Assembly: GCF_020382885.2 (NCBI RefSeq)
Contig: NC_058504.1
Location: 4,633,519 to 4,697,518 of the forward strand
Reading direction: 5' to 3'
Length of the DNA stretch: 64,000 nucleotides
Origin: Scatophagus argus
Lineage: Eukaryota > Chordata > Actinopteri > Scatophagidae
A program made the position numbers and the translations under genes. The notes beneath the pieces were generated by a model. It did not search any database, had not been told where the DNA came from, and worked only from the letters and a program-made list of their open reading frames with translations. This document shows, in pieces, positions 40,901-54,337 of this stretch. Within the stretch, counting starts at the first letter, position 1. Each line of letters begins with the position of its first letter.

Positions 40901-41280
40901 TGGATGGAATTGGATGTGTGGGTCAGTCAGTTGATGACCAGGCAAAGGTTCATCACCTGAGAGCTTGTTTTGAGTTGTACCTCAAAACTAGACAAGAGAG
41001 CAGCTGATTGTCAGAGTTATGAAAAAGTGCACCTGAAGTCGAACAGCTCGAAGTTAGTTTTCTTTTTTTTTTATTGTTGATGTTGAAATAAAAATCTCAC
41101 TACTATTGTATGAAGTTGGACACGAAGGACTAATGGGTTAGTTAAACTTGTCAAGAGTTGCAGTTCATGGGTGATTTATCTGGGGCTTAATGGCGGTGCT
41201 CAAGGATATTTGAAAGTGTGTACACAGGCAAGGGCCTTTCTTGAACTGAAAAATTTGGCAAACTTTTAAAAAATGCTACG
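34938..41280. other. Intergenic gene desert
   Basis: No coding exon is recognised. Simple repeats: T/A-rich 35761-35815, A run 35880-35892, CA repeat 36389-36409, CA repeat 40560-40578. Stretches at about 35160-35380, 37560-37700 and 39030-39250 have more balanced composition and few simple repeats; they could be conserved noncoding elements. Confidence 0.4.
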
Positions 41281-41325
41281 AAATATGTTTTCACAAATGG
41301 GATCTCCGTTTGTGAAAACATATTT
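41281..41325. other. Perfect 17-bp inverted repeat (hairpin)
   Basis: Arms 41281-41297 (AAATATGTTTTCACAAA) and 41309-41325 are exact reverse complements with an 11-bp spacer (TGGGATCTCCG). No flanking TA duplication or transposon body is seen. Confidence 0.95.
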
Positions 41326-41723
41326 GGTTTAATTGTTTGAAACCGAACAGTCTATTAGTTATGTCTGTCTGATCGATGTCTTGTCACTGACTTTCATTGC
41401 AATCCTGAGCACTGCGCTCATTTCAACGTTATCTGCACCTGTGTGGACACTTAAAGCTGAAACATATGCAATGAAATGAGGCTCCTTCATGACCAAAGAC
41501 ATAAGTGAGTGAATGAGACTGGTGCTGGTGGTGTTTGCAGATGGGGAGTGGGTGGAGAGTGATTCATTGCGAAGAGGATGGTGAGTAGGGGGCTGCCACA
41601 GAAACCAGACATACAGCTCTGCTGCTGCATGGGCAGGTGTGCAGCTTTACTGAAGCAATGCATTAATGTTGAATGCAGAGAGAGAGATGATGAAATATAC
41701 ATCACAGTATGATTGCTTTCCAT

Positions 41724-41724
<1 letters not shown>

Positions 41725-41763
<39 letters not shown>

Positions 41764-41782
41764 GAGAGAGAGAGAGAGAGGG
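41725..41782. repeat. (GT)n and (GA)n compound microsatellite
   Basis: About 16 GT units, a short spacer (TACTAG), then about 10 GA units. Confidence 0.95.
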
Positions 41783-44550
41783 AGGTGGGGTGTGTGCTCT
41801 AACCTTTGGTTTGGGAAGTTTGGGAAAAAAAGGTAAGATCCTGTTTTGTTGCTGGATTAGTGTACTATATCGGCAACTCTATGAGTATGTGGTTATGACA
41901 ACTATGTATAACTTCGTAGATGCACTATTCTAAACTTTTAAGTCTAAACTTCTAAACATTTCAATAAAGAGAGCCTAATAATAAAGAATAGAGAGTGAGA
42001 TAATTCAAGTCGAATGAGTTTATTGAAAATAGACTTGGCAGGAAGTAGAACACCACAGGAAACATTAATGAACGAGGTGATGAAGGAGACTTCCCCCTGG
42101 AGTCTACACACTGGTGGTGGTGATGAGAAGTGATGCTGACTTCATGGAAGGGAAACTTGTACGTGGAGGAACTGACTGGAGATGACCCGACATCCGTGGT
42201 GGTGGTGGAGGTGAAGGGGTGGAGGTGGATTGCCAATCATCACCGGGCTGAAATAACAGTTGAATGACAGCCCAGAGGGAGAGCACTTTTGATTGGCTAA
42301 AGGAAAATGTGACAGGCTATGATTGGAAGAAGAGGAAAATGAAAAAATGGGGCTTAAGGATCAAAAAATGATCAGAAAATGCCTGTGACTTAAAGGGCAT
42401 GCGCGAAGAGACAGTCAACATGCATGTTCAACAGCACAATTTCATAAAGATTCAAGTGCGCAACAAGCTGGACTTGCTTGTCTTTGCCTAAAATTAGTAA
42501 ATTAAGATCATATAAGATTTAGATGTAGCTCAGGGTATGAAGTTAAGAAACTGAGAGAGCCTGGAAGGCTTGCACATTGTGCTGTAGCTCGCAGTGCAAC
42601 TGGCATAGTAAACAAAAAAAAGTCCCTCACAGTTCCGCCTGTCCAATTAGCCAAGTAGCTTTATGCTCTGTGACATGCACACTACAGTAGACAAAGGAAT
42701 CCCAGACAGCTGGAAGCATCTCTAAACATACTTTCATTATTTGAAGCTAATCTGAGCCAACAGCACTTTAACAGCTAACAGCAGAGACATCTGGCCTTCC
42801 TTCTCTCTTTCTCTCTCTGATTCCCTGTTGCTTTCTGTGTTGCTCTCTTTGTCATAATCTATGCCTCCATCACCTTGCAGCTCACTCATTAATTATCAAA
42901 ACAAATGCATTTTTGCTCACATTGTGGTTTTATTGTAATGTTTACTGCATTATCTACTCCAAAAACTGTACGCTTCTCCATCTCTGCGTTCACATATTTT
43001 GAGTTCTCCACTTTTGTATATCATAGGAGTCGTGCAACTGAAGCATTGCAGGAGTGCTCTTCTATGCAGAGTTGAATAGATAACCTTGCTTCTAAAAGGA
43101 AAAAGGTAAATGCTTCATCCAAAGACTTTCAAACCTTTCAACATCTTCACATGACCAGGCGACAAGGAGAAAGCCATAATTTCCTTGTTGACGTAATGAT
43201 GTCCTCAAAATCCAAGGCAACCCTCTTACGTTCTTTCTTTCATCGCTTTGCTCTCTTTCTTTTATTGCTGCCTTTCTCTCAGCATGTCACTGTTTTTCCT
43301 TTATTCTGTTGTCCCACTGCTTGTTTTTTATGGATGCCTGGTTGAACCCAAAACCCCAGGCAGGCAAAGCAGCTCGACCGTGGAACCACTCGGCAGAGGA
43401 AGGAAACTGCAAAGCTGCAGTAATAACGTCCCTGTGAATATTTTAGACACAATTTATTTTTAATCCGCCGGCTGGAAATCAGAGTGATTCAGTTCCATAT
43501 TGTGGCCCCTCTGGGTGTTTCGTTGCTCATACTTTTTTAATGACCACACTTCTGTCCATCCAGAGGGTGGGAGGGAGCTGGGCCTATAACTCTGTAGGTG
43601 GAGGACATGTAATCTCAAGATTAGATTTGACCATTTGGGGGAAAAGAAAGTAGCACCTGCACCTCTAAGATGTTTGATAGCCCAAATTTATAACAAAGGG
43701 CACTTATTCAAATATAAACACAAATTTGTAACACTTGGATACTGTTTATATGAAATTAGAAAAGAAACACATTTTATTTTTGCTGAAGTGAGACGGTTTG
43801 TGCCTTTTGACAGTCACTGGTAGCTACTGCAACTGTATTAAGTGGTTGGAGCTACACACATAAAGTATACTGTAAAGCACCTGATAGATTACATCAGATC
43901 ACATCAGCTCAGAAGTACCTTGGTGGCTTTAAGATCTAACATGAATCTCGTGTGATGGCTTAGTTTGAGTCCAAAAGGGTCATGAGAATACAGCCTTATG
44001 TGACAGAGAAATAAGAACATGAGGAAATGTCTGTATACATATATAAAGGTATGTCTTTTAAGCTGAAAGAGCAACTCATCACTCATTGCTGAGCTTCCCA
44101 TAGCACTCCCATTGTGTTCGTTAAAATTTAATTGATTACACGCAAGAGCTTTTTTGCGTCTGTGCGTGGCTGTGTTTGGCATCACATGTGACTCTTGCCT
44201 CATTTAAGCCTCATTTTGATTGGCATCTGGAGCCACAGTTCCATGACAGGGTTTATTATATATCCTGTGTTAGGGTCTGAGCTCAGTGTTTCATAAGGGC
44301 CATTACCTAAGATTGTATTACTAAATTAAGGCCGTCGGGACTTGCTTGCCCCCACTCAAGCGGCTCTGATGCTTTCTCAAGGGAAATGAAGAAATAGGCA
44401 ATAGACAGACTGACAAAAAGGACCACTGAAGCACATTAAATATTCCTCTCTGCCAAGGAGATCATCTTGATATGTATTCATATTATGCATATAGGAGCTT
44501 ACAGTATGTACTGTATCCACAATGACTCTAAGGAATGCCAAAATTGTTTA

Positions 44551-44582
<32 letters not shown>
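44551..44582. repeat. (ATT)n microsatellite
   Basis: About ten ATT units without interruption. Confidence 0.95.
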
Positions 44583-45659
44583 TAAAACTCTCAACTATCT
44601 GTAACTGACCTTTGCTGATTAGGGCTGGAGTCACCAGGGTCACTAATGATATATATTTTCATCTTGTAACCTTAATTTGCGCCATACATCAAGAGGCATT
44701 TCTTTGAGAGTATACGAACAGGCATATCAAGGACAACTGGGTAATTGCCCCTCAGAAATAACATGATACACTTTGACTGCAATTATTTGAGTTAACTCTT
44801 CAGAGAGATCCACTTTACTGACACTGATGTCATACTGGGTACAATGCAACAAATTGCTAAGATTAAGGGAAATCTTGTCTACGGTCCACCGTTGGTTACT
44901 AAGTTCCTCATATTGGTATAACTGGTCATGTAAGCTATACAAGTAAATATTGTAGATAGATTTTTTGCAGATAGATGAAAGACCAAGGTATTTTTCACAT
45001 GAATGAAAACATTATCATAAACTAAGGGTCAGGACCAGTCAGAGAACTTTTCACTCACTGAGAACAATAAATATTCTTACTGACCAACTTGGAGAAATGG
45101 AGGAAAAGAATTTGCTGGAAATAATATTATTTTGTTTTTTACTTCTCTCCTCTGAGGTGTCCTTTATTCCTAAAACCAGTTCAGGTACAGGTACCAAATT
45201 CAAGGGGTTCTGTAAAGGGTTGTTCACAGTGTTCAAACTTCTTGTTCATTAGTCTGAATGCACATAATTGAGTACAAGCAATCAAGGTCAAATAGTTGCC
45301 CTCTTGTGTATACAATCATTAAGATAATAAACCATCAAAATGATCTCATTGGATCTCTCAACTGAGCCTTTTGTATTAGGGAAAAAACCCTCACAAATTG
45401 ATAAATTTGATCCTCACACCACCTCCTTACAACGTGTGACCTACAAAATGATTTGAATTGCTGTAACTATCTAGTGATCAGCCGTTCCTGATCTCAAATA
45501 GCCTTGGGGCTGTGTAGGCAGACTGTTCACAGACCCTCCCCCTTCACTATAACTGTAGATTTCTTTTATCTACGCCATATTCTGAATGTACAGAGCAAGC
45601 TTTCAATTAGGCACTGGGATATTTTGTTCCTGTTAATCTATATTCACAGTACTCATGCA

Positions 45660-47203
45660 CAATACCTATAAAAAGTACTCCCTCCACCCTCTTGGATGTT
45701 TTCTCTTGTCATTGCTTTTATAAATAGAATCATTTTTAAAACAAAACTTTACAAAAAAGACTTTAGTGTGAAAATGAAATCAAATTTCTGCAAAGTAATG
45801 TTAATTATTTAAAAATATATAATAGAGAATAAGTGATGGCATAAATATTTGCCTCCTTTAAAATGACTGACCTAATTCAACAGAAGTCCAGACAACTTTT
45901 GCTTGTAGCCTCACAGTTAATAAGATGGAGATCACCTGAGTGCAGTGAATGTGTCTCAAGTGACTGTAGTATAAAGACACGTGTGCATGGAAGGTCCAGT
46001 CACTGGTTAATCAATATTACAGGCTACAATTACACCATAAAGACAAAAGAACACTCCAAGCAACTTAGAGAAAAGGGTTATAGAAAAGCATAAGTCAGGG
46101 GATGGATACAAAAAATTTCTCAGTCACTGAATATCCCCTGGAGTTCAATCAAATGCATCATTAGGAAATGGAAGGAATATGGCTCATGTGTGAATCTGCC
46201 AAGAGCAGGCTGTCCTCACAATCTGAGTGACTGTGCAAGAGGGAGAGTGGTGATGAAGGCTGACAAGACACCTGCGACCACTCTGAAGGAGTTAAAAGCT
46301 TCAGCAGCTGAGATGGGAGAGTCTCTGCATACAACAACTGTTGCCTTGGTTCCTCATTAGTCAAAGCTTTATGGAAGAAAGCTCATAGATCTCATTAGAA
46401 TTTGTTTTAAAGGTACAAGGTCAACTGGAAGTAGATTCTTTGGTCTGATGAGACCAAAATAGAGTTTTTTTGGCCATCAGACTAGATGCTATGTTTGGCA
46501 GACATCAGACACTGCACATCACCACAAACACCATCCCCACTACGAAGCACAGTGGTGGCAGCTAGTGGGGATGCTTCAGAGCAACAGGCCTTGGAAGGCT
46601 TGCTTGAGTTACAGGGTAAAATGAATGCAGCAAAATATAATCCTGAGGACAATCTGATTCAGTCTGCAAGAAAACTACGACTTGGGAGAGGATTCATATT
46701 CCAGCAAGACAATGAGGCATACAGCAAAAGATACACAGAAATGGTTTAGAGACAACTAGGTGACTGTTCTGGAGTGGCCAAATCAAATCTCAGACCTCAG
46801 TCCAAAACAGAATTTGTGGCTGGACTTGAAAATAACTGTTTACGCCCAACTCCTGTGCTACCTGACAGAGTTTGAGCGGTTTTGCAAAAAAGAATGGAGT
46901 AAAATTGAATTGTCCAGATGTGCAAGCCTGACTGAGGCCTGTCCACACAGATTTAGTGATGCGATTGTGGCCAAAGGTGTATATACTAAATACTGAATTG
47001 AAACAGGGGAATATTTATGCAATTACTTACATATCTTTAATTAATTGACATTACTTTGCAGAAATCTGTTTTCACTTTGACATTGAGGTATTTTTTGTAA
47101 ATTTTTGCAAGAAAAGCCAAATTAAATTGATTATGATTCCATTCATGAAAACAATACAAGGGAAAACATCCAAGGGGTTGAATGGCACTTTTTATGGACA
47201 CTG
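45660..47203 (+). mobile_element. Tc1-like DNA transposon, nearly full length, inactivated
   Basis: About 1.54 kb. The left terminal repeat starts near 45660 (CCTATAAAAAGTACT), and the right ends TTTTTATGGACACTG at 47203 followed by TA. The terminal repeats extend about 190 bp. Transposase on the + strand is broken over frames: KTKEHSKQLREKGYRKA near 46038-46090 then a stop, TLKELKASAAEMGES near 46280-46320, a catalytic-core region with LIQSARKLRLGRGFIFQQDN at about 46650-46710, then VLEWPNQISDLSP, LWLDLKI, LTEFERFCKKEWSKI and VAKGVYTKY to 46996. Stops and frameshifts preclude activity. It is the same family as the 33.4-kb copy, in opposite orientation. Confidence 0.9.
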
Positions 47204-48105
47204 TAGTAATTGCTCTAAGAGCAGGTGTTTGAAGGTGTTCAGCTGATTCTTATTCAGAGTAATTCAGCGCACCAAAGTTTTTCTTATTTATCAAACATAA
47301 CAAGCAATCAGACAATGCAAGGGCAAGAAGCAGGGCTTTTCACTGAGTGAAATGGCCCTCCATGATGGAGATCTGATGAAGTTTACACCAAGTAACAAAG
47401 AAATGCAAGAAGAAAATGAAAGTGTTTTTCATTGTGCAGAAGAAGACTGTACTTAGTTGAGTTAGATGATGAGTCATATTTCAGTGTGTTGATTGAAAGT
47501 CTTTCACATTTGTTCAATTTCACGAATCCTGAGAATAGAGTAGAAAGGTGCACAATCATCTGTTGTAAAGTTCTTGTCATATATGTCAGATATGTCTTTG
47601 CTACTGCTCAAGGTTCCTGAATAATTTATTGCAACACTCACGCAAGAATTTTTTTTGTTTTTTTTACCTTTATTCCCCATCATCTAGATCATATTTTTCA
47701 ATTTGGACTATAATCCCCATTCATATCTTAACATTCAGTTATTAGTCCTTTATGCAGTAGTTCCAGTAAGGAAAATGAGTGTTGCTATATAGGCAATATT
47801 CTAGGGGTTCAGACGGGTCAAATGTGATACTCATGCATTAGTACTGGATGTCACTGTGAAAGGTCATTTTTTTATGCTGATATCGAATTCATTTATCCTT
47901 TAATAATCCTGAAATATCCTTTAACAATGAACTAGAATATATGTTCAATCAAAGCAGCCAGCAGGAGTATTTAACTGGTTATGAAACAGTCTCATTTCAT
48001 TACTGATGCCTCTATAGGACAATCCACAAGGAGACTGGATAGTCCTATATTTATTATTAAAGTCCCTCCCCACATCAATTTCCCTGTGAAATCAGATCAA
48101 GCAGT

Positions 48106-48174
<69 letters not shown>

Positions 48175-48847
48175 TGGCTAGATAGATAGATACATAGTAA
48201 ATGCTTGTTTAGCATATGCATATGTGATTATTGTGATAATTGTATACTTATGAACCTGATGAATAAATGCAAGTTGGTGAAATGTTTTGCAGATATGCAC
48301 AAGACAAAAAGAATCTTTTAAAGCCTTTATAGGCTCTGAGGCAGATTATTCAAATCGGAACTGAGTATATAATGCTTCTCTTTTTCTTTGCTCACCCAAT
48401 CATTTATTCAACAACTTTATATATGCATTGCATAAACTATATACCTTATCAATGTGAAATACCTTTGTGCATAGGATTCAAGGGATGTTTTAAAGGCAAC
48501 TCTGTGGAAAACATATTTTCAGTGGAAGAGTGATTCTGTTCTCTGGGACTAAATTATTAACACACAACTACAATGGGTATTTTCAGTTTGGACTGCAGTT
48601 TACAATATTAATACCCTTAACCATTTCTGCCTATCATCCTGAGAACTGTGTACCTTTAATTGAATAGGAACATTGCAGCATCAAGCAAATTTGCCAACAT
48701 AGCGACAATGACCTTACAGTGTGGTGAGGATGACAAAGGCTGTTAAAGTTAAAGTCTTGCCATGCATGTAGAAATAATGGGAAACTGCATAAATTGTATG
48801 AAGCATGCAGTATTTTTCTTGTTATGTGGTCCTATGAACAGTGTTTT
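47204..48847. other. Intergenic, no gene recognised
   Basis: AT-rich. A CA then TA compound microsatellite at 48105-48165 is followed by GAGA and GATA units. No exon is seen. Confidence 0.5.
48105..48195. repeat. (CA)n(TA)n compound microsatellite
   Basis: CA units run into TA units, then GAGAGAGA and a few GATA units. Confidence 0.95.
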
Positions 48848-48879
48848 AAAGTAGTCTCCAGTTATCTGGAGACTACTTT
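48848..48879. other. Perfect 14-bp inverted repeat with 4-nt loop
   Basis: AAAGTAGTCTCCAG (48848-48861), loop TTAT, then CTGGAGACTACTTT (48866-48879). A perfect hairpin in AT-rich intergenic DNA. Confidence 0.95.
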
Positions 48880-51720
48880 CTTCTTTGGTTTCATTAATAG
48901 TGTTTAATGATCATAGGGAAGTGGATTTATAACTGATTTATAATTATTAATATATCTATATCACAAAAATGGCATAATTCTCTACATTTGTTTTATATTT
49001 AATTCTTCTGACACTTTAACATTATTAACTTACTAATTGATGAACAGCACTGAAAAACCATCAAATAGGAGAAATTTGAGAGTTGATGAAACACACAGTT
49101 TTGGTAATCCCTTGTGATATGCTGTCTGCTACTCAGTAAAGCCAAAGAAAAAAGAGTAAAAAAAAACTGCCATGCACTTTTTAAATTTCAATAATTAAAT
49201 AATGGATTAGAATGATGCCCATCTGAAATGTGAAGAGGACATGCCCTGGTCTTCAAGTTACTGATGTGAATCTCTATCTGTTTCTGAATCTCACTGAGGG
49301 TTTCAGAGCTCCCTTTAAGGGCCTCTCTCTTCCTAAATGCTGTGAGCATCTTTGCTCATTCGACCACATAATGACAGAGGTGATTGCAGAGGCTACCAGG
49401 GATCAGTGGCAGATGGAAAGAAACAAGACATTCTATGATGTGGAAGATAGTAATGTCCCACAGGGCTGATGTCGCTGGATTTCAAATTCAGAATCAACGA
49501 GCATGATATTAAAAGGAAGATGCTTAGTAGATATGAAGTTTGTTTTTGAGTATGAGGATTTATTCTTTGTAACATGTGTTTTTGGCTCTGATGAAGTTTT
49601 AAGCCTTCATGGTTTAAAATTCCATACCATAAAGACTAGTAGTACAAGAATAAGTTGACGGTCTGTATACGGTCAAATGCTTTGTGGGCTCTGTATAAAA
49701 GAAAAATAAGAACAAAATAAAATAGAAATCATGCAAGAGCAATTAGGCTCAAAAAGTAAAATACCAAGAAAAGGGAATAATAATCCTCTTTCATGTGTAT
49801 TTCTTGTTGCATGTGGGTTACTGTTTGAGTATGTGTTAATGGGTTAATCTATCAGCTTGGTCAGATGAGTGGTGATGTGTTGGTAGTAAACGGTGCGTTG
49901 TTGGTGTATTAGAAATAATTTTTTTTAAATCTGCATGTTGGCTGTTAGTTTGTTGTTGACTGACGGCTGAATGTAGGGAGATACAGACAGAGACTGAGAG
50001 GACAGAGAAGTCTAATGCTGTGATAAATAGAAGTGCTGGGCTAGATCAGGAATAAAGCAGTGGGTGGGGGTTGGCGTGGGTTTTCATTTAGATGAGAAAG
50101 CTGCTGAGGAGCACCTGTCGTCACAATCTGTCCTCCTCCACAGTATAGCTCTGTAAGTCTGCACAGACAGTGGCTGCTTCAAATCTGTGACTGTGGTGTT
50201 CGACTGAAATGTTTGATTTCGATCTTTATCTCTGCTTCTCTCTCACATAACTACGCCATTTCACTCATTCTCAAACACAACATCTCACACTGTCTCTTTC
50301 TCTCTGAGGCATCCATACAGTGCATGCTCTGTTTTCTTATGCGTAAACAAGGGGATAAAACTTCAACAATGGACAGCTATTCCCATGTACCATGTCCATA
50401 TGTACACTGTAGCAGGTCATTCATTTTTTCATTAATTAATTTTAAATTTTCTATACCTGCTTTTTCTGCACTGATAATATAGATGGATGAAGTTTATCTG
50501 AAGCAATGAGCGCAAACATAACATTGATGGGAGTGGCCCCTGGGTCTCCTCACTAATAGGCCCTGACACCTTGGCATGGGCTTGATAGATCAGGGGCCAA
50601 ATAGACGAAGGCTGCAGGCATGGAAAACCTCACTATGGCCTGACAGAAAACCATAGTGGCTGAGATCCATCACCCTCTGGGGAACTGTGTGCATGTGTGT
50701 GTAGATTTACAGAGTGTGTTGTGTGAGGGGGACATCACTGGCAAATGAAAATCTACCGAGTGCCAGGTCTCACACAAGGCGGGGTTGTTTTGCCTTCTGG
50801 ACTACCTTGAATATGAAATGTTGGTATTTGTATGTCTGTCACTAGGAAGCTTCAAAGTTGAACCCAGAAGGAACACAGCTCATAGGTATTTCACTGATAT
50901 CTGTTTGGAGTGGAGATGGATTTGGATTGGTGTTACTGTTCTGCATGTGAAAAATAATTTGACAGCATTTCTGATCAGAACGGCATAGTATGTGACCTAT
51001 TGTATACCTTTCTTAAAATAAGAAGGAACTTCTTCAAACTTCAACTAAAACTAGTAAAAAAACAAGAAGCTCTACTCATACTTTTACATCTGCAGTTTGA
51101 TTAATTTGCACTGGTATTGTTGCATTACAGTTCTGGTTTTGTTCTTGTTCACATTTACTAATTACAAAGTAAGAGGTATAATGATTTGACTTTGGTGTTA
51201 TCCTTTGTCGTAAGCGACAAATGGTACCACTTTGAGAAATCAAACGTGCAGTTTTTTTGCCTGGATTATTAACAAATTGCAAACATTATTTACTGATAAC
51301 TGTACTTCATCTGTCATGAATAATGACAGACAAGCAGAAACAGAGATGTCCAGGGAACTGACAACATACAGGACAAGGGCACGACACTCCTCACGCTTTT
51401 TGTTTTAACCCCTTTTCACTGTCTGATGTGATCACTTCCCTGCACATATTTGCTGACGCAGATAAATGTTACCATGGTTACCAGATGATCTTGCGTAGTT
51501 AGGTAGATTGAGGTTGCTTCAGATCAGCAGATAAGTCTAAATAATTAGATTTTGAATTCATACTGAAGTGACATCCCCTTTCATAAAATCCCGTGGCTGG
51601 TCGGTGTTACAAACCAGAAATTAACTGACTGTAACAGATGGATCAAGACCCAACACAGTCATGGAGTGGCTGTTTGGTTAGCACCAGAGTTCACTTGACA
51701 GCCTAAATTAGATGAGGTGA
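48880..51720. other. Intergenic, no gene recognised
   Basis: No coding exon or known repeat is identified. Short frames at 49230-49469 and 50213-50482 lack family resemblance and splice context. Confidence 0.45.
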
Positions 51721-51840
51721 TTATATTCAACTTTACTGTCATTGATCACAGGATACAAGTACAAATACAATGTAATGAAGTTCAGAATCATACCAGAAGT
51801 GCAAAAAGTGCAAAGTGCCCAAGAAGTCCAGACTATGTAT
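51721..51840 (+). repeat. Teleost interspersed repeat, short copy
   Basis: CAACTTTACTGTCATTGATC, ACAAGTACAAATACAATGTA and AGAAGTGCAAAAAGTGCAA are recalled as the end of a dispersed teleost element. It is diverged. Confidence 0.45.
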
Positions 51841-54337
51841 CAGTTAATTAAACAGACCAAACAGGCTCACCAGCAAGAACTTCTTTGACTAGGACACATG
51901 CAAAAGCATTCATGTGTGCTCTTTGTTCCCACTCATAGTGGTCACACATCCAAAAAGTCCCCTGTGCTTGTAAAATAAAGAAACTTTCTCTTGCTTTCCC
52001 CACATTGCATGGGTGCATGCACAGCGAGCTACCATCAACACCAGACGTTCACAAGCATAATGAGAATTCCCCCGATCAATAAATTAAGAGAGCTCTGCTA
52101 AGCACACAGTGTGATAAGCAACGGTCTAGCTGGGAGTGAGATCTGCCAACATCGAGGATTCCTGGGACACAGATGGAAGTTGGATAACAGACAGCCCAGC
52201 ACTGTGTGAGACCTTGTTGTCAAAAGGTTACATGTTTAGTCTCCACAATAGCCAGCCTTTCAGAGCTAGATGTATGGCATTTATTTGGCCAAAGACAAAT
52301 GTCCTGATGCATTTACTTACATTCAGCTGGGATTTGCTTGACATTACAAGGCACTGATCATGTTGAACAGGATCGAAGATCACCTATTAATAATGTACTC
52401 AGACTCTCTTCCACATTTTCCCACACATGCAGGGATTCTGCTCCTGCTACTTTCCAAAATTGCGAAAATTAGCAGGTGACACCCACTAGCGCTTGAGTTT
52501 ATCCTTACACCTGTAGACAAAGACAGGGCAACAACACAACACCTTAACAGGATATTACCCCTTAGGATTCAGAGATATCAAAGCACATAGCTCAGATTTT
52601 ATCTAATGCTGCTTTCCGGTTACTGTTAAAGGAAGAGAATGGGTCAGTCCCTCCATGGCCAATCCACCTGGCAAATGTGTAAATGCAGCCCTAGCTCAGA
52701 AACATGGTGCTGTACATTGTCCCTCACTGGTGGGAATCATCCTACGAACAAGCGCCAGGCCACATCCTGTCCGCATCTGTCCTCACCCATGGGTATTTTC
52801 CACCCACCTAGAAAGTGCGTCCTTCTCACTTCCTGTGGTGTTGGTGGGAGATAACATGAGTATCCACCTGCATTACAGCCCTCTCACAAAGGCTTGTGCT
52901 GACAGGTGAGAAGAGGTGGTTCCCCAGGCCAACAAGCAGATCTGGCTATGACAAGCATGACAACGTATTGTAACAGGCTATGACTACATAAAGGGAAAAG
53001 AGGATAAATCTACAAGCTGAAGAAAACCAAACTATTTGCAAGCAACAAATCAGCCTGCATGCAAAGATTCTTATTGTCTTAAATATAAATCTGCATAGTT
53101 TTTTGGTATGGCAGCAGACTCACAGCTGGTGCATTATTCATAATGTAAGTTTAGAGGTCAGGGCAGAAGTTGGAAAACTGAGCAAAGATACTTCCAAAAG
53201 ATGCTAATTTTTTGCATTCAAAGACAACCCCTGATTAGTCAGAATGGGTTTTTATGTTTTTTTGATGTTCTGATATAATTCAGTATAGACTTTCAACACA
53301 TATATTTTGTGAAGTCTTGTTTAACAGACAACCAGAAACATTTACACACATCTTCTCAAGACTTACCATGGATGTCCAAAAGACATTTTCACAGAGTTCT
53401 TGATGAGTGTCTGAAAATAGCTCATGACTGAATAATGCTGAAACAATTTATTGGGCAATTAAATATTTTTAAATTATTTTTTCAATAGTTCTCCTAGCTA
53501 GATATCCAAGGTCCCAGCCTGAAAGAGAGTGCAGATATTGCATCTGTATTGTGTTCAAAAAATGGAGAATAACGTTTGAACTAATGGACGTGATGCAACA
53601 TCATATCTCTGATGTTTATGGCTGGGTAAGTTTATGCAAGCAATAATGTCATGCACATGTCCAGAATGTGAAAAAAAATGCCAAAGAAAAAGTAATTTTC
53701 TGATACATCTTAAATCTTTCATTTGTTTTAAGCACAACAGTTAAAATATGTTGTGAACACCGTGTTCCATGGGTAAATGGTAGCAGAGCAGTTACTTGAA
53801 ACAGATACTGCAAAGTGACTCAACTTGACTGAACAGAGATGACGTGCAAAAGAAGCCATGCAGAGACCTCAGAGAAATATACCATCACCTAAATTTATAT
53901 TTCTTTTTATATTAACAACTCATTATGCCCAAAATTTGATTTGCCCATTACTGAAAGGTACCATGCGACACACCTGCTGAGTGCACTGGGTGCAGTAGGA
54001 ACTGCTAATCCGGCTGGGAAATTCCAGCTGCTTATTGAAAGCGTGCTGCTGGGGGACTGACGCAGAGGGGCTGTTTTTCATTCTATGACAGGCAGCTTAT
54101 GAGTTTTTAGTCCCCAGGACTTTGAGAACTCACCCCCAGTCATGTAATTCATGATGTCTGTCCCTTTTTTTCATTGGGTCAATCTGTTATTTAATAGGTG
54201 GATCTGTGCCCAACAACTTACATTTTTCTCTTTATTTCCATTTTGACAGTGATTTTCCAGTGGTGTCAGATTTATGTTTCATGTAGAGCACAAAGTAAGT
54301 CCTTGTGCACAAATTTAACAACAGAGGGTTGGGATTC
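51841..54337. other. Intergenic, no gene recognised
   Basis: No exon is recognised. 52600-52910 and 53960-54110 are richer in GC than their surroundings and non-repetitive; they could be regulatory, but nothing specific is seen. Confidence 0.4.

Larger units (their letters stand above)
41326..45659. other. Intergenic, no gene recognised
   Basis: Contains a GT then GA compound microsatellite (41725-41782), a G-rich stretch on the + strand at 42196-42230 and an ATT repeat at 44551-44582. 43440-43560 and 44250-44400 are non-repetitive and could be conserved noncoding sequence. Confidence 0.4.

Noticed and set aside
45863-46093. 76-aa frame starting MTDLIQQ
   Set aside because: Only its end (KTKEHSKQLREK) is transposase; the beginning is untranslated Tc1 sequence that happens to be open.
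51468-51481. GTTACCATGGTTAC as another RFX X-box
   Set aside because: The right half (GGTTAC) does not fit RGNAAC; not counted as an X-box.
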